Of a DNA stretch of 64,000 nt, positions 1 through 8,042 are shown in pieces; within the stretch, counting starts at the first letter, position 1, and every line of letters starts with the position of its first letter. The DNA is from Furfurilactobacillus milii (GTDB taxonomy: Bacteria > Bacillota > Bacilli > Lactobacillales > Lactobacillaceae), in NCBI RefSeq assembly GCF_021654115.1, contig NZ_JAIWJF010000001.1:517234-581233 (forward strand). The letters are read 5' to 3'. Under the pieces are notes generated by a model. That model saw only the letters and a program-made list of their open reading frames with translations. It made no database searches and was not told where the DNA came from. The translations under genes and the position numbers were made by a program.

Positions 1-805
1 CGAAGAAGATTGCCAGAACAAAGAAGACAACTCCGATTAGAATCGCGATAAGTGATAGTTGCCGAGTTAGGCGGTTAAGCTCTTGCTGCAATGGTGACGC
101 AGTTTGCTTTTCATTCTGAGTTAGACTAGCAATCTTACCGAATTCCGTTTGCATCCCAGTGCTGAGTGCAATCGCGGTTGCCGTGCCACTGGTAACCACG
201 GTGCCAGCATAGACGATGTTCTTTTCGGCAAACTGACCGTCGCCATGATTATAGGTTGAACGTTTGGAAGTCGGAACGGACTCACCGGTGAGGGCAGATT
301 CGTCAACTTGCATCGAGGAGACTTCAGCAAGGCGGGCATCTGCTGGAATCGCGTTACCAGCCTGAATGGCGAAGACATCACCAGGTACCAGATCATCCGC
401 ATTGATTTGCATGTCCTTGCCATCGCGTGTGACTTGGACAAACGTTGGTAACATCTTGCGCAAGGAATCCGTTGCCTTTTGTGCGGCATGTTCCTGCCAA
501 AAGGAGAAACACCCGTTGATCAAGTTGACAGCCCAGATGGCAATGCCGAGTTCCACCATCCCAGCGAACATGGCGATGAAACCACTGACCCACAGCAAAA
601 TGGCCATCATCGACGTAAAGTTCTTGAGAAAGCTCAGTAACTGCGACTGACGTTTGCCATGCTGAATGGTGTTGGTCCCGTATTGTGTGAGCCGTTTTGC
701 CGCCTCATCATGACTGAGTCCTTCTGCTGAAGTGCCAAGTTGTTCTTGTAATTGTTTGATATCCATCTTAGCAAAATCATCATTTGTTAATGTTTTCGTT
801 GCCAT
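1..805 (-). CDS. Cation-transporting P-type ATPase, N-terminal part (cut by window edge)
   Basis: Only the first 268 codons are in the window; the gene runs off position 1. Translation from the ATG at 805-803 begins with a cation-ATPase N domain (about residues 15-60, with HDEAAKRL and YGTN). Two membrane segments follow at about 65-110. Next comes the actuator domain with PGDVFAIQAGNAIPADARL and the DESALTGES motif, whose TGES dephosphorylates the phospho-Asp in this family. A third hydrophobic stretch starts at about 245. The phosphorylation DKTGT motif would lie beyond the edge. The layout fits type II ATPases (Ca2+, Na+/K+ or Mg2+ class), but the ion cannot be told from this part. It is transcribed away from the tetR-GNAT unit, with a good promoter just upstream. 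Confidence 0.9.
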   Translation of the reverse strand, partial: MATKTLTNDDFAKMDIKQLQEQLGTSAEGLSHDEAAKRLTQYGTNTIQHGKRQSQLLSFLKNFTSMMAILLWVSGFIAMFAGMVELGIAIWAVNLINGCFSFWQEHAAQKATDSLRKMLPTFVQVTRDGKDMQINADDLVPGDVFAIQAGNAIPADARLAEVSSMQVDESALTGESVPTSKRSTYNHGDGQFAEKNIVYAGTVVTSGTATAIALSTGMQTEFGKIASLTQNEKQTASPLQQELNRLTRQLSLIAILIGVVFFVLAIFF

Positions 806-847
806 AGTCCTCGCCTACTTACATTCCTAAATTTAGATGCTAGGGCC

Positions 848-875
848 AGTATAGGCCTTTTATAATTTTCGTTAA
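848..875 (-). promoter_or_regulatory. Promoter of the P-type ATPase gene
   Basis: On the minus strand a -35-like TTAACG (870-875) is followed after 16 bases by TATACT (848-853), about 43 bases before the ATPase start codon. It is the best sigma-A-like match in the gap. The rest of 806-978 shows nothing else I can support. Confidence 0.5.
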
Positions 876-978
876 ATTAGAGTACATCGAAGTCAAAAAC
901 AGTCGAGTGAGTGATTGCTCACCTAATGAATTGACTACAGCATACGCCTCTCATTAACAAAGTCAAATTTAGATGGAT

Positions 979-1407
979 TTATTCACGATGCCACGCCATC
1001 CCAATGCTTTCGGGAGCTGTTGGTTGAAAACCGAACTATGCGTACAGGTGGTCAGCAGGCACATCAGCGATCAAACTAACGTCTGCGTCCGCGGGAGCAT
1101 GTTCAGATAAATAGTTGGTTACAGCGCGCATTAATTGTTTGCCGAGGCCGTGACCTTGCTCACTTGGTGTGACGGCAACATCGACGACTTCGAAGACGAT
1201 ACTGCCATCGCCAACAACGCGTGCCATCGCCACTAATTGGCCTTGTTTTCGAATTGAAACGCCCATTAAACTGTTTGGCAAACCGCGAGTAGCTGTGGCA
1301 AGGCTACGTGGGCTTAGACCTGCCGCTTTGCGCAATGCACAAAACTCTTCGGGTGTCGGCAAGGTGAGTGTTAATTGATAATTTGTTTCATTGGACATAC
1401 TAGTCAT
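979..1407 (-). pseudogene. GNAT-family acetyltransferase interrupted by an in-frame amber codon
   Basis: The reading frame starting at 1407 gives a GNAT protein: VDVAVTPSEQGHGLGKQLM is the beta4/acetyl-CoA-binding motif A (Q/R-x-x-G-x-G/A). It stops at TAG (1038-1036) after ADHLYA. Reading on in the same frame gives FGFQPTAPESIGMAWHRE and then TAA at 981-979. That is the usual C-terminus of this family, where the sequence reads LYxKFGF...SIGM. The amber codon therefore sits where a Lys or Glu codon is expected, one base change away. Without the last ~19 residues the final beta strand is missing, so the 123-residue product is probably inactive. A second ATG four codons in (1398) is an equally plausible start. 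The gene is last in the tetR-HIT-Sir2 unit. Confidence 0.8.
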
Positions 1408-1422
1408 CTCAATTCTTTTCTA

Positions 1423-2178
1423 TTATTTCGTCACGGTTGTGATAGGTAGGTTTAGCTTACCCGCTAGTGCAGCAAACGTTTTATCGGCTGTTGCACGAAT
1501 TACTAAAGTGGCCCGATCATCGAATTCCGTTTGGGCGGGGTTGATGTCAGCTAGGGTTGAGCGATCCTCAACATGATCGTAGTATCCGTTAGCGCCGGTG
1601 ACGAGGACTAAGTCAGCGGTATTTGTCCATAAATCAGCACGTTCACGCTCTGCAGGCACTGTCGCAATGTTGCGGAATATGGGATCTGGTGAAATAATGC
1701 CACCACAGTTTGGACAATGCGGTACTGGATCACGTAAAATTTCGAGGGGATAGATGCGACCACACTGCACACAGTGGTTAATGTTCAAACTACTCCAAAT
1801 ATTGGCTGTGTTACGACTGCCAGCACGCTCATGAAGATAATCGACATTAGTCGTAATCACACCGTCTAACAGTTGATGGTGTTCAAGCTGAGCTAAAACT
1901 TTATGAGCAGCGGTCGGGCCGACATTAAAAATCGGATCAATAAACAACTGATGAAATTGACGATAAAAATCATCGGGGTGTGCTTCAAGGTAACTTTCAG
2001 ATGAAAGTGAACCTGTCGTACCGCCACTCAATTGTTCCAAGTCGGGGATGCCACTGGCCACGGAGATGCCGGCACCTGTTAACGCGATGGTGTGATGTGA
2101 TTTTGAAATGAGCTGAGCCAACTGATTAATTTGTTCGTCAAAGTTTGCTGATTGATGGTGAGTTAAAGGATTAAACAT
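1423..2178 (-). CDS. Divergent Sir2-family (sirtuin-like) protein with altered catalytic motifs
   Basis: Sirtuins use NAD+ to remove acyl groups or transfer ADP-ribose. Visible Sir2 features are GAGIS (about residues 35-39), SGIPD, TTNVDYLHERAGS in place of the usual TQNIDxLHxxAGS, and two CxxC pairs (CVQCG and CPNCG) for the structural zinc. Several key residues differ. The usual ELHGSLN becomes NIWSSLN, so the catalytic His is a Trp; GIPDFR becomes GIPDLE; the QN pair becomes TN. The NAD fold is probably kept, but classical deacylation is doubtful. The start chosen is the ATG at 2178, preceded by GAGG, not the ATG 21 bases upstream. The neighbours HIT (nucleotide hydrolase) and GNAT suggest an acetyl/ADP-ribose theme, which is inference only. 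Confidence 0.8.
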   Translation of the reverse strand: MFNPLTHHQSANFDEQINQLAQLISKSHHTIALTGAGISVASGIPDLEQLSGGTTGSLSSESYLEAHPDDFYRQFHQLFIDPIFNVGPTAAHKVLAQLEHHQLLDGVITTNVDYLHERAGSRNTANIWSSLNINHCVQCGRIYPLEILRDPVPHCPNCGGIISPDPIFRNIATVPAERERADLWTNTADLVLVTGANGYYDHVEDRSTLADINPAQTEFDDRATLVIRATADKTFAALAGKLNLPITTVTK

Positions 2179-2246
2179 GACTGAGGACCTCGATAACATT
2201 TTTATTAATAAACGGTCAATTATGAAGGATGTAATGAGGGTAACGT

Positions 2247-2570
2247 TTACGCAACGGGCACAAGGTGAATGTGAGCGTGATCAACTCGTTGACCAGCGAT
2301 TTGGCCGACATGACTAAAAACTTGATAACCACGGGGATGTAGTTGCACATCGAGTGATTGTTTTGCCTGTGATAGCAAATCCATCATGGCATGTTGTTCC
2401 TCTGGTGTGGCGTCAAACAAGGTTTGGCAATGCCGCCGTGGCACAATTAACATATGACCGGGAGCCATTGGATGAATGTCATTAAAAGCGACAGCCAGAT
2501 CGTTTGATAATAAAATTTCGTTAGCTGGCTTGTCGCAAAATGGACAATTAGTTTGTTTAGATGTAGTCAT
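2247..2570 (-). CDS. HIT-family nucleotide-binding hydrolase
   Basis: A 107-residue histidine-triad protein. It starts with a CPFC zinc pair (residues 9-12), typical of HinT-like bacterial members, and ends with the active-site triad HAHIHLVP near residues 98-105. GHMLIVPRRH in the middle is also characteristic. HIT proteins hydrolyse nucleoside phosphoramidates or dinucleotides. The reading frame ends right after the triad (LVPVA), slightly shorter than typical HinT proteins of 110-140 residues, but the catalytic part is complete. It lies 16 bases downstream of tetR and 68 bases upstream of the Sir2-like gene on the same strand, so it is probably co-transcribed. Confidence 0.88.
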   Translation of the reverse strand: MTTSKQTNCPFCDKPANEILLSNDLAVAFNDIHPMAPGHMLIVPRRHCQTLFDATPEEQHAMMDLLSQAKQSLDVQLHPRGYQVFSHVGQIAGQRVDHAHIHLVPVA

Positions 2571-2586
2571 AAAAAGTACGCCTCCC

Positions 2587-3228
2587 TTAAGGCCGCGATT
2601 GAAGAAGTTTGTCGATAGTGGGATCTAAGTCACTCACACTCAGTTGTTCTTGGTATTCAGGACGCACCACTTGTTGGCATTTAAAGTTTACGTAGTCAAT
2701 TAGTGCTTGTCGTGCGGTCAATGAATGGGTGACAAGATAATGTTCGTCGAGTAGCGTGGGAATCATTTCGTGATCCGCCAGCAGCCAGAGCGTTGGGTTG
2801 GCCTGATTAAATAAATTCAGTGTCTGACCGTGCGTGTAAAACTGGCGCTGTTGTTGGTCAAATTTTTCAATCGCAGCATTTAGTGTTGAAGATAATTGGG
2901 GATACTCAGTCGTTAACTCTCGGCGAAAGCGGCGCGACAGGCTACTTTCAAACAGTAACTGAGCCTTAATCAATTCATTAAGGCCGATGAGCATGGCTGT
3001 TTGATCATCATTAGCGGTGGGCAGTTGTAAGTCGTCGATGAAGTCGCAATACTCTGTAATCACAGCTGTCATAACATCATCTTTTGACGAGAAGTAACGG
3101 TAAACGGTTGTGCGGCTTGCATGTGCAATCCGGATAATATCGTCCATTCGCAGATCCGAAAATCCGTTAATGTTCATGTAGCTTATAAGGTGGTGTAACA
3201 TGTCGGTTCGCTTTGAAGTTTTGGTCAT
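2587..3228 (-). CDS. TetR/AcrR-family transcriptional regulator
   Basis: A 213-residue protein with an N-terminal helix-turn-helix: NINGFSDLRMDDIIRIAHASRTTVYRYFSSKDDVMTA (about residues 22-60) is the classic TetR signature. The rest is a helical ligand/dimer domain with no recognisable specificity. The ATG at 3228 is preferred because AGGAAG lies just upstream; a TTG six codons earlier falls on the ribosome site. It is divergent from the DUF915 hydrolase at 3394 and heads the HIT-Sir2-GNAT unit. A near-perfect palindrome in the intergenic region is a candidate operator, so it may control itself and the hydrolase. Confidence 0.9.
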   Translation of the reverse strand: MTKTSKRTDMLHHLISYMNINGFSDLRMDDIIRIAHASRTTVYRYFSSKDDVMTAVITEYCDFIDDLQLPTANDDQTAMLIGLNELIKAQLLFESSLSRRFRRELTTEYPQLSSTLNAAIEKFDQQQRQFYTHGQTLNLFNQANPTLWLLADHEMIPTLLDEHYLVTHSLTARQALIDYVNFKCQQVVRPEYQEQLSVSDLDPTIDKLLQSRP

Positions 3229-3304
3229 GATACGCTTCCTTTCCAATCTCAGCTAAAATCATTCATAATTGTGGACGAGTATAACACCATTCTAAAAAAA
3301 GTGT

Positions 3305-3363
3305 ACAAAAAAGAATAAAAATGTTCTTTTTGTTTCATTCATTACAAGAAAACAGTTTATAAT
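3305..3363 (+). promoter_or_regulatory. Palindromic operator candidate and promoter of the DUF915 gene
   Basis: 3305-3333 is an inverted repeat: ACAAAAAAGAA, eight bases, then TTCTTTTTGT. Just downstream lies a -10 TATAAT (3358-3363) with a TTCATT -35-like hexamer at 3334-3339. The palindrome therefore ends at the -35 box, a good place for TetR repression. The arms are A/T-runs, so a chance origin is not excluded. Confidence 0.45.
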
Positions 3364-3393
3364 GATGCCAATTAGAAAAGTGGCGAATGAATT

Positions 3394-4191
3394 ATGAAGC
3401 GACGTACCAAGGTTTTACTGATTGTTAGTCTTTTATTGCTCGGATTTGTGGGGTGGGATGCCGGGCACAGTCTCTTATATCAACACCGTTTATCGACACT
3501 TCATGCAAGACAGACCCACACGGCGACAGTGTTTATCGGTGGTTATGGTTCAAATGCCAAGGCTTTTGACCAGATGACGACGCATTGGCAACGGGCAGGA
3601 ATTGCTAGCCATCGCGAACTGGTTCGCATAAACAATCGCGGCCAATTGAGCTTTTCTGGTGATCAACGGCCCTCAACTAATTATCTGATTCAACTGGCGT
3701 TTGCGGACAATCGCGATCCAGCTGTTCAAATCAGACTGTTGCCTAAAATTATGCATGAATTGCGAACTCGGCAGCACATTACCAAGGTTAATTTTGTAAC
3801 GCATTCGATGGGTGGTGGCGTTGCATATAGTTATCTGGTTACCAATCACGCTGACGCACAACCGCAAGTCCATCATTGGGTCGCCATCGCTAGTCCATTT
3901 GCAACGATCAACAGCAATACTTCCATTGCTCACAGGTATAACCGTTATCTCAAACGAGCGGCCGACCTGCCACGTGACCTGAAGATCCTAGCTATTGGCG
4001 GTAATGTGTGGGGATTAGGCACGGATACGGAAGTGTCAGTTGCTGGGGTAAAGGCATTAAGACCACTTGCAGCACAATATGTTCAAACGTACCAGCAGCA
4101 CATTATTAACGGGGATATCTTATCTGTTCAGCACTCAGCGTTACGGTCCAATCCGGAAGTCGTATGGCAAACGGCACAATTTCTGTTTTAA
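3394..4191 (+). CDS. DUF915-family alpha/beta hydrolase, membrane-anchored or secreted
   Basis: A 265-residue protein. Residues 1-25 (KRRTKVLLIVSLLLLGFVGWDAG) form a signal anchor. The rest is an alpha/beta hydrolase: TVFIGGYGSN is the oxyanion-loop region and VTHSMGGGVAYSYL carries the nucleophile elbow G/H-x-S-x-G (Ser about 139). A late Asp (GTDTEV) and His (VQHSAL) are candidate triad members. The family (DUF915) is common in lactobacilli, and its substrate is unknown to me. It stands alone between tetR and a bidirectional terminator. ATG 3394 has a weak AAAGTGG upstream, but the signal sequence starts right there. Confidence 0.85.
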   Translation: MKRRTKVLLIVSLLLLGFVGWDAGHSLLYQHRLSTLHARQTHTATVFIGGYGSNAKAFDQMTTHWQRAGIASHRELVRINNRGQLSFSGDQRPSTNYLIQLAFADNRDPAVQIRLLPKIMHELRTRQHITKVNFVTHSMGGGVAYSYLVTNHADAQPQVHHWVAIASPFATINSNTSIAHRYNRYLKRAADLPRDLKILAIGGNVWGLGTDTEVSVAGVKALRPLAAQYVQTYQQHIINGDILSVQHSALRSNPEVVWQTAQFLF

Positions 4192-4300
4192 AAGCATCTG
4201 TATAAAGTTAACCGGTTATGATTAATAGCGATTAGCTAAACCCAATTAACAATGGAATTTGTTAACGAGATCGATTTTTCCAATTACTGCATAAAATAAA

Positions 4301-4363
4301 AAATACGTTGACGTTTAATTGCCATCTTTTGATGGTTAACCAAACGTCAACGTATTTTTTTGC
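4301..4363. terminator. Rho-independent terminator, probably bidirectional
   Basis: Perfect 16-base arms (AAATACGTTGACGTTT at 4301-4316 and its complement at 4342-4357) enclose a 25-base loop, flanked by A- and T-rich tracts. It can end the DUF915 gene on the plus strand and the mini-ORF on the minus strand. Confidence 0.85.
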
Positions 4364-4367
4364 AAAC

Positions 4368-4489
4368 TCACATTGCAAACATGACAACCCACATCATGCG
4401 AATTGCTTCGATAAGCATTGTTAGCAACCCTAATCCTAGGAGGCCCCAGCGACATACCACAAGGCGCGTTGCAATTTAACTTTATCCAT
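4368..4489 (-). pseudogene. Frameshifted small membrane-protein ORF
   Basis: A strong ribosome site (AGAGGAG) precedes ATG 4489. The frame reads MDKVKLQRALWYVAGAS and stops at 4436. Moving one base gives a continuous hydrophobic reading, LGLGLLTMLIEAIRMMW and on to a stop at 4368, just before the terminator. The two halves together look like one ~40-residue single-pass membrane peptide with a basic N-terminus, broken by a one-base deletion (or two-base insertion) near GGCCTCCTAGG. No known family is recognised. Programmed frameshifting is possible but less likely. The rest of the 4192-4772 gap holds only the two terminators. Confidence 0.45.
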
Positions 4490-4667
4490 GGCAATCTCCT
4501 CTATTCACCTTGAATTCTAGTCGAAACGGTCTGGATGTGCAATTAGTAAATTTATGATAGGTGATTATTGGTGACGTGCCAAAGAAAATAGTTTATTTAT
4601 GAGCGGTTGGCACTTACCATTATTTGTGTGAGTCACAGAAATATCGGCATTGAATTGCCTTAAAAAT

Positions 4668-4728
4668 AACAAACCGTTCATTATCACTCGTCAGTTAATT
4701 GTCGGGTGATTGTGAACGGTTTGTTTTC
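4668..4728 (-). terminator. Terminator of the malolactic enzyme gene
   Basis: Arms AACAAACCGTTCA (4668-4680) and TGAACGGTTTGTT (4713-4725) form a 13-bp stem with additional TCAC/GTGA pairing inside. On the minus strand it is followed by a short T-rich tail. It lies 45 bases after the mleS stop. Confidence 0.75.
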
Positions 4729-4772
4729 GATAAAGTGGCAACCTTGATTAGTTTAGAACCACAAACTGGAAC

Positions 4773-6422
4773 TTAGTCGTCTAAATTCAATTTTGTATAT
4801 TCTGGTGTCCACTTTGTGTTAAGAACGGCAGCCTTCACGTCGTCAATCGGTTTCTCATTCAATCCTTGATCGACAGCGCTTTGAGCAACAGCTTCAGCAA
4901 CCGTTTCGGAAAAGACGTTAAGCTTTTCAACAGGTGGCAATACCGCTGCGCCGGGTTCGTTCACATCAATGATCCCGCCGAGTGAGTGGGCGGCTTTGCT
5001 GATCATCGTGTCATTTAGCACTTTGGCGGAAGCGGCAATGGTGCCAAGACCTAAGCCAGGGTAAACCAGTGCGTTATTGGCCTGACCGATTTTATACGTG
5101 ATACCGTTATAGTCGACATCGTGAGCCGGAATCCCCGTCGCAATCAAACCGCGGCCGTCAGTCCACTTGATGAGGTCGTCAGCGGAAGCTTCTGCCAGCT
5201 TGGTTGGGTTGGACAGTGGGAAAATGATGGGGCGTTCCGTGTGAGCGGCCATGTTACGAACGATATCTTCAGTGAAGGTGCCTGGCTGAGTTGATGTGCC
5301 CACCAGAATTGTCGGGTGAATGGCGTCAACGACAGCGGCTAAACTGGTCAGCTCATCTGCGTTTGTGAATTCACTCCGTTGACGGGCAAACGGCCGTTGT
5401 TCGGGGGTGAGGTCAGTCATGTCATCAAACAGCAGTCCCTGTTTGTCGACCATGTAGAAGTGTTTACGCGCTTCATCGGCACTTAACCCTTGTTCGACCA
5501 TTTCGTCGAAAATCCGTTTGGCAATGCCGGCACCAGCGGATCCTGCACCAAACGTCAGGTATGTTTGGTCGGTCAATTTTTGCTTTGAAATGTTCAATGC
5601 GCCGAGGATGCCAGCGAGGGTGATGATACCAGTCCCCTGAATATCATCGTTGAAGGTGACATACTGACGCTGATACTTCTGCAAAATTTTGGCGGCATTA
5701 TTGCGACCGAAGTCTTCAAAATGAAGGTACATATTCGGGAAGAGTGATTCAGCGGTGGTCACAAACTGATCAACGAATTGATAATATTTATCGCCTTCGA
5801 CACGTTTATGATGATTGCCGAGATACAGAGGGTCATTCAGCAAGGATTCGTTATTGGTGCCAGTGTCAAGAACAACGGGTAACACTTTGCGTGGGTCGAT
5901 TCCGGCCGCGGCGGTATAAACCATCAACTTACCAACGGAAATGTCAACGCCTTGAACGCCCCAGTCACCAATGCCGAGGATGCCTTCACCATCTGTGACA
6001 ACAACCAGCTGAATATCACGGTTGCCGGCAACATTCTTTAAAGTTGTTGCCATGTCGTCAGGATCATCAATGGACAGGAAGGCGGCATATTGAGAGCTTA
6101 GGAACAGTTCACTATAGTTTTCAATGGTGTCCGCGATGGTTGGATCGTAGACAACGGGCATAAATTCAACGACGTGTTGACTGAATAATTTGTAGAAGAG
6201 AATCCGATTTTCATTGAATAGATTCATCAAGTACAGGCGCTTGTCCAACATGGTGGACTTGGCTTGATACTGTGCGTAAACACGAGCTAGCTGATTTTCC
6301 ATCGTCTGGACGCGTGGCGGTAATAGGCCAATCAGACCAAATTCGCGTCGTTCAGCGTCTGTAAACGCAGTGCCCTTATTTAAAAATGGGTCTTCTAAAA
6401 TCTCAGCTGGTGTCATTTTCAT
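4773..6422 (-). CDS. mleS: Malolactic enzyme
   Basis: A 549-residue NAD- and Mn-dependent enzyme that decarboxylates L-malate to L-lactate in the cytoplasm, raising pH and supporting proton motive force. FLNKGTAF and LIGLLPP near the start, [16 protein letters not shown] (malic-enzyme signature), FNDDIQGTG, the NAD fold GAGSAGAGI and [12 protein letters not shown] are all present. Residue choices such as [10 protein letters not shown] and [11 protein letters not shown] match malolactic enzymes of lactic acid bacteria more than true malic enzymes; the split between the two is by resemblance only. A strong TGGAGG precedes ATG 6422. It is divergent from mleR, the usual arrangement, but no malate permease gene is adjacent here, so uptake must be encoded elsewhere or follow another route. 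Confidence 0.92.
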   Translation of the reverse strand: MKMTPAEILEDPFLNKGTAFTDAERREFGLIGLLPPRVQTMENQLARVYAQYQAKSTMLDKRLYLMNLFNENRILFYKLFSQHVVEFMPVVYDPTIADTIENYSELFLSSQYAAFLSIDDPDDMATTLKNVAGNRDIQLVVVTDGEGILGIGDWGVQGVDISVGKLMVYTAAAGIDPRKVLPVVLDTGTNNESLLNDPLYLGNHHKRVEGDKYYQFVDQFVTTAESLFPNMYLHFEDFGRNNAAKILQKYQRQYVTFNDDIQGTGIITLAGILGALNISKQKLTDQTYLTFGAGSAGAGIAKRIFDEMVEQGLSADEARKHFYMVDKQGLLFDDMTDLTPEQRPFARQRSEFTNADELTSLAAVVDAIHPTILVGTSTQPGTFTEDIVRNMAAHTERPIIFPLSNPTKLAEASADDLIKWTDGRGLIATGIPAHDVDYNGITYKIGQANNALVYPGLGLGTIAASAKVLNDTMISKAAHSLGGIIDVNEPGAAVLPPVEKLNVFSETVAEAVAQSAVDQGLNEKPIDDVKAAVLNTKWTPEYTKLNLDD

Positions 6423-6469
6423 ATTAATGCCTCCATGAATGTTTTAATAAACTAAAGATACAACCCTGT

Positions 6470-6497
6470 TATAATCATAGTCAAACAACTCGTTTGA
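6470..6497. promoter_or_regulatory. mleS-mleR divergent promoter region with a LysR box
   Basis: The palindrome TCAAACAACTCGTTTGA (6481-6497) has the T-N11-A form of LysR-type binding sites. A plus-strand -10 TATAAT lies at 6470-6475. On the minus strand TTGACT overlaps the palindrome's left side and is followed after 18 bases by TATCTT. MleR therefore probably binds here to activate mleS and limit itself. Confidence 0.55.
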
Positions 6498-6529
6498 TAT
6501 AAAAGATAACAATATGGAGATTATTAAAA

Positions 6530-7408
6530 ATGAATACACGTGATTTGGAATACTTTATGGCAGTAGCGGAGCGGCAAAACTTTTCGGCCGCCGCAACGCA
6601 ATTTCACGTTAGTCAGCCGACGATCACACTCGCAATTAAACGTTTGGAAACAGAGTTCGGTGATACCTTGATTCAGCGGGATCGGACACACGCACAGGCC
6701 CATTTGACACCAGCAGGAGAGATTTTACAACGGCGGGCCACCTTAATTTTGCAAAATTTGAAATTGTCACAACAGGAAATCATCCAGACAAAAGCCACGA
6801 CCATTCGATTTGGGTTGCCGCCGATTATCGGGACGGTTTATTTTCCTAAATTAGCCGGCAAACTAATGGCAGATGGGATTCTCAGCCGTATCCGTACTCG
6901 TGAAGCCGGTTCTGATCAGCTACTTAAGGAATTGCAAAATGGCGATATCGACATTGCACTATTGGGTTCGATTCAACCCTTACCCAATGACCGTTTGCAC
7001 ACGCAGTTATTGGCAGAACGACCGTTTCACGTGATTGTGGGCAACGAACATCCGTTAGCTCATCGCGAACAGGTAAGTTTTCGTGAACTCGCCGATGAAC
7101 GGTTCGTGACGCTGAATGATAATTTTATTCATCCAGCAGCATTAACGGCCTTCTCAAAAGCGGCCGGGTTTACGCCAAACGTCATTTATAAATCGCCCGA
7201 CATCAATTTGATCAAAGGATTAGTAGCTGAGAACCTCGGCATTAGCATCTTGGTTAGTGATGCTATCAAGACTGGGGATGAGGTTGCCTCGCTGACGATT
7301 GAGGATGCGCTGACGGAACGCTTTAATATTTCCCTGGCTTACCGTCAAGGATTTGTACCAAATGAGATGCAGCGACAGTTTATTGATGATCTAAAGATGA
7401 TTAAGTAG
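6530..7408 (+). CDS. mleR: LysR-family regulator of malolactic fermentation (MleR-like)
   Basis: A 292-residue LysR-type regulator. Residues 1-60 hold the winged helix-turn-helix (MNTRDLEYFMAVAERQNFSAAATQFHVSQPTITLAIKRLE), followed by a linker helix and a periplasmic-binding-like effector domain (about 90-290). Its N-terminus resembles MleR of lactic acid bacteria. The divergent malolactic enzyme gene is the obvious target and L-malate the likely inducer, by family analogy. ATG 6530 is preceded by TGGAG. Confidence 0.88.
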   Translation: MNTRDLEYFMAVAERQNFSAAATQFHVSQPTITLAIKRLETEFGDTLIQRDRTHAQAHLTPAGEILQRRATLILQNLKLSQQEIIQTKATTIRFGLPPIIGTVYFPKLAGKLMADGILSRIRTREAGSDQLLKELQNGDIDIALLGSIQPLPNDRLHTQLLAERPFHVIVGNEHPLAHREQVSFRELADERFVTLNDNFIHPAALTAFSKAAGFTPNVIYKSPDINLIKGLVAENLGISILVSDAIKTGDEVASLTIEDALTERFNISLAYRQGFVPNEMQRQFIDDLKMIK

Positions 7409-7426
7409 AATGTTTGATTCATATAG

Positions 7427-7522
7427 AAAACCACGTGGGTGGGAATGTAATAACTGATCAATGATTAGTTCTGGCTTGATTGATGACGTTATTGCTTTTC
7501 AAATTGACGTGGTTTTTTTATG
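7427..7522 (+). terminator. Terminator-like hairpin after mleR
   Basis: AAAACCACGT (7427-7436) pairs with ACGTGGTTTT (7507-7516), followed by more T residues. Inside the long loop GTAATAAC and GTTATTGC can also pair, giving an extended branched stem. It ends the mleR transcript. Confidence 0.6.
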
Positions 7523-7539
7523 TGATAGAGATTTTCATG

Positions 7540-8042
7540 TTGCTAGAAAAATTTTTCCACGCAATCATTTTTTAACAATGAATTTAACCGATCACTTTGC
7601 TTAATTCGTAATTTTAATGGCAAAAAGGCGTCTATTTTTCGAACAAAATAGTTAGCTACTATAAGTATTAGCTAGTTATACATTTAAAAACTAAAATTTG
7701 AAAATTCATGGCACACAATTGATTTGGAAAGCGCTTAATAATCTATTTGCGTAACTGGTCTGATTAGACGCATCAAATTTGCAATTGTGCACTTACTATT
7801 TATGTACAAACAATATTTATGCGTGCTAAACTGCTTTTGGAATCAAGTTAGAGGTGGTAACTGTTTAACAGCTAGACATTAATATGCTTTAAAGATAGAT
7901 CAAAAAAATGGTTAGTCTGTTAACCTATTTTGGTGTAACTTCGTGACCAATCGCCGATATACATATAGCGAGACGACGATTTAGCCAGCGATGAATATTA
8001 AATCAATTACAATTTGGATTTGCTTTCAAGGGGGTATTGATT
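7540..8042 (+). promoter_or_regulatory. Leader region of adhesin 1 with conserved promoter
   Basis: No gene is seen in this stretch. TGTACA (7803-7808), 18 bases, then TAAACT (7827-7832) preceded by TGC form an extended -10 promoter. The same arrangement stands before adhesin 2 (20649-20678). In both, about 200 nt of untranslated leader follow before a G-rich ribosome site. Short blocks (TTCGTAATT, CACAATTGATTT, GCGTGCTA) are shared with the second leader, but spaced differently. A cre-like GGAAAGCGCTTAAT lies near 7725. Confidence 0.5.

Noticed and set aside
4773..6422. Ordinary NAD malic enzyme
   Set aside because: Sequence details and the divergent MleR-type LysR gene favour malolactic enzyme, though the two are close and this rests on resemblance.
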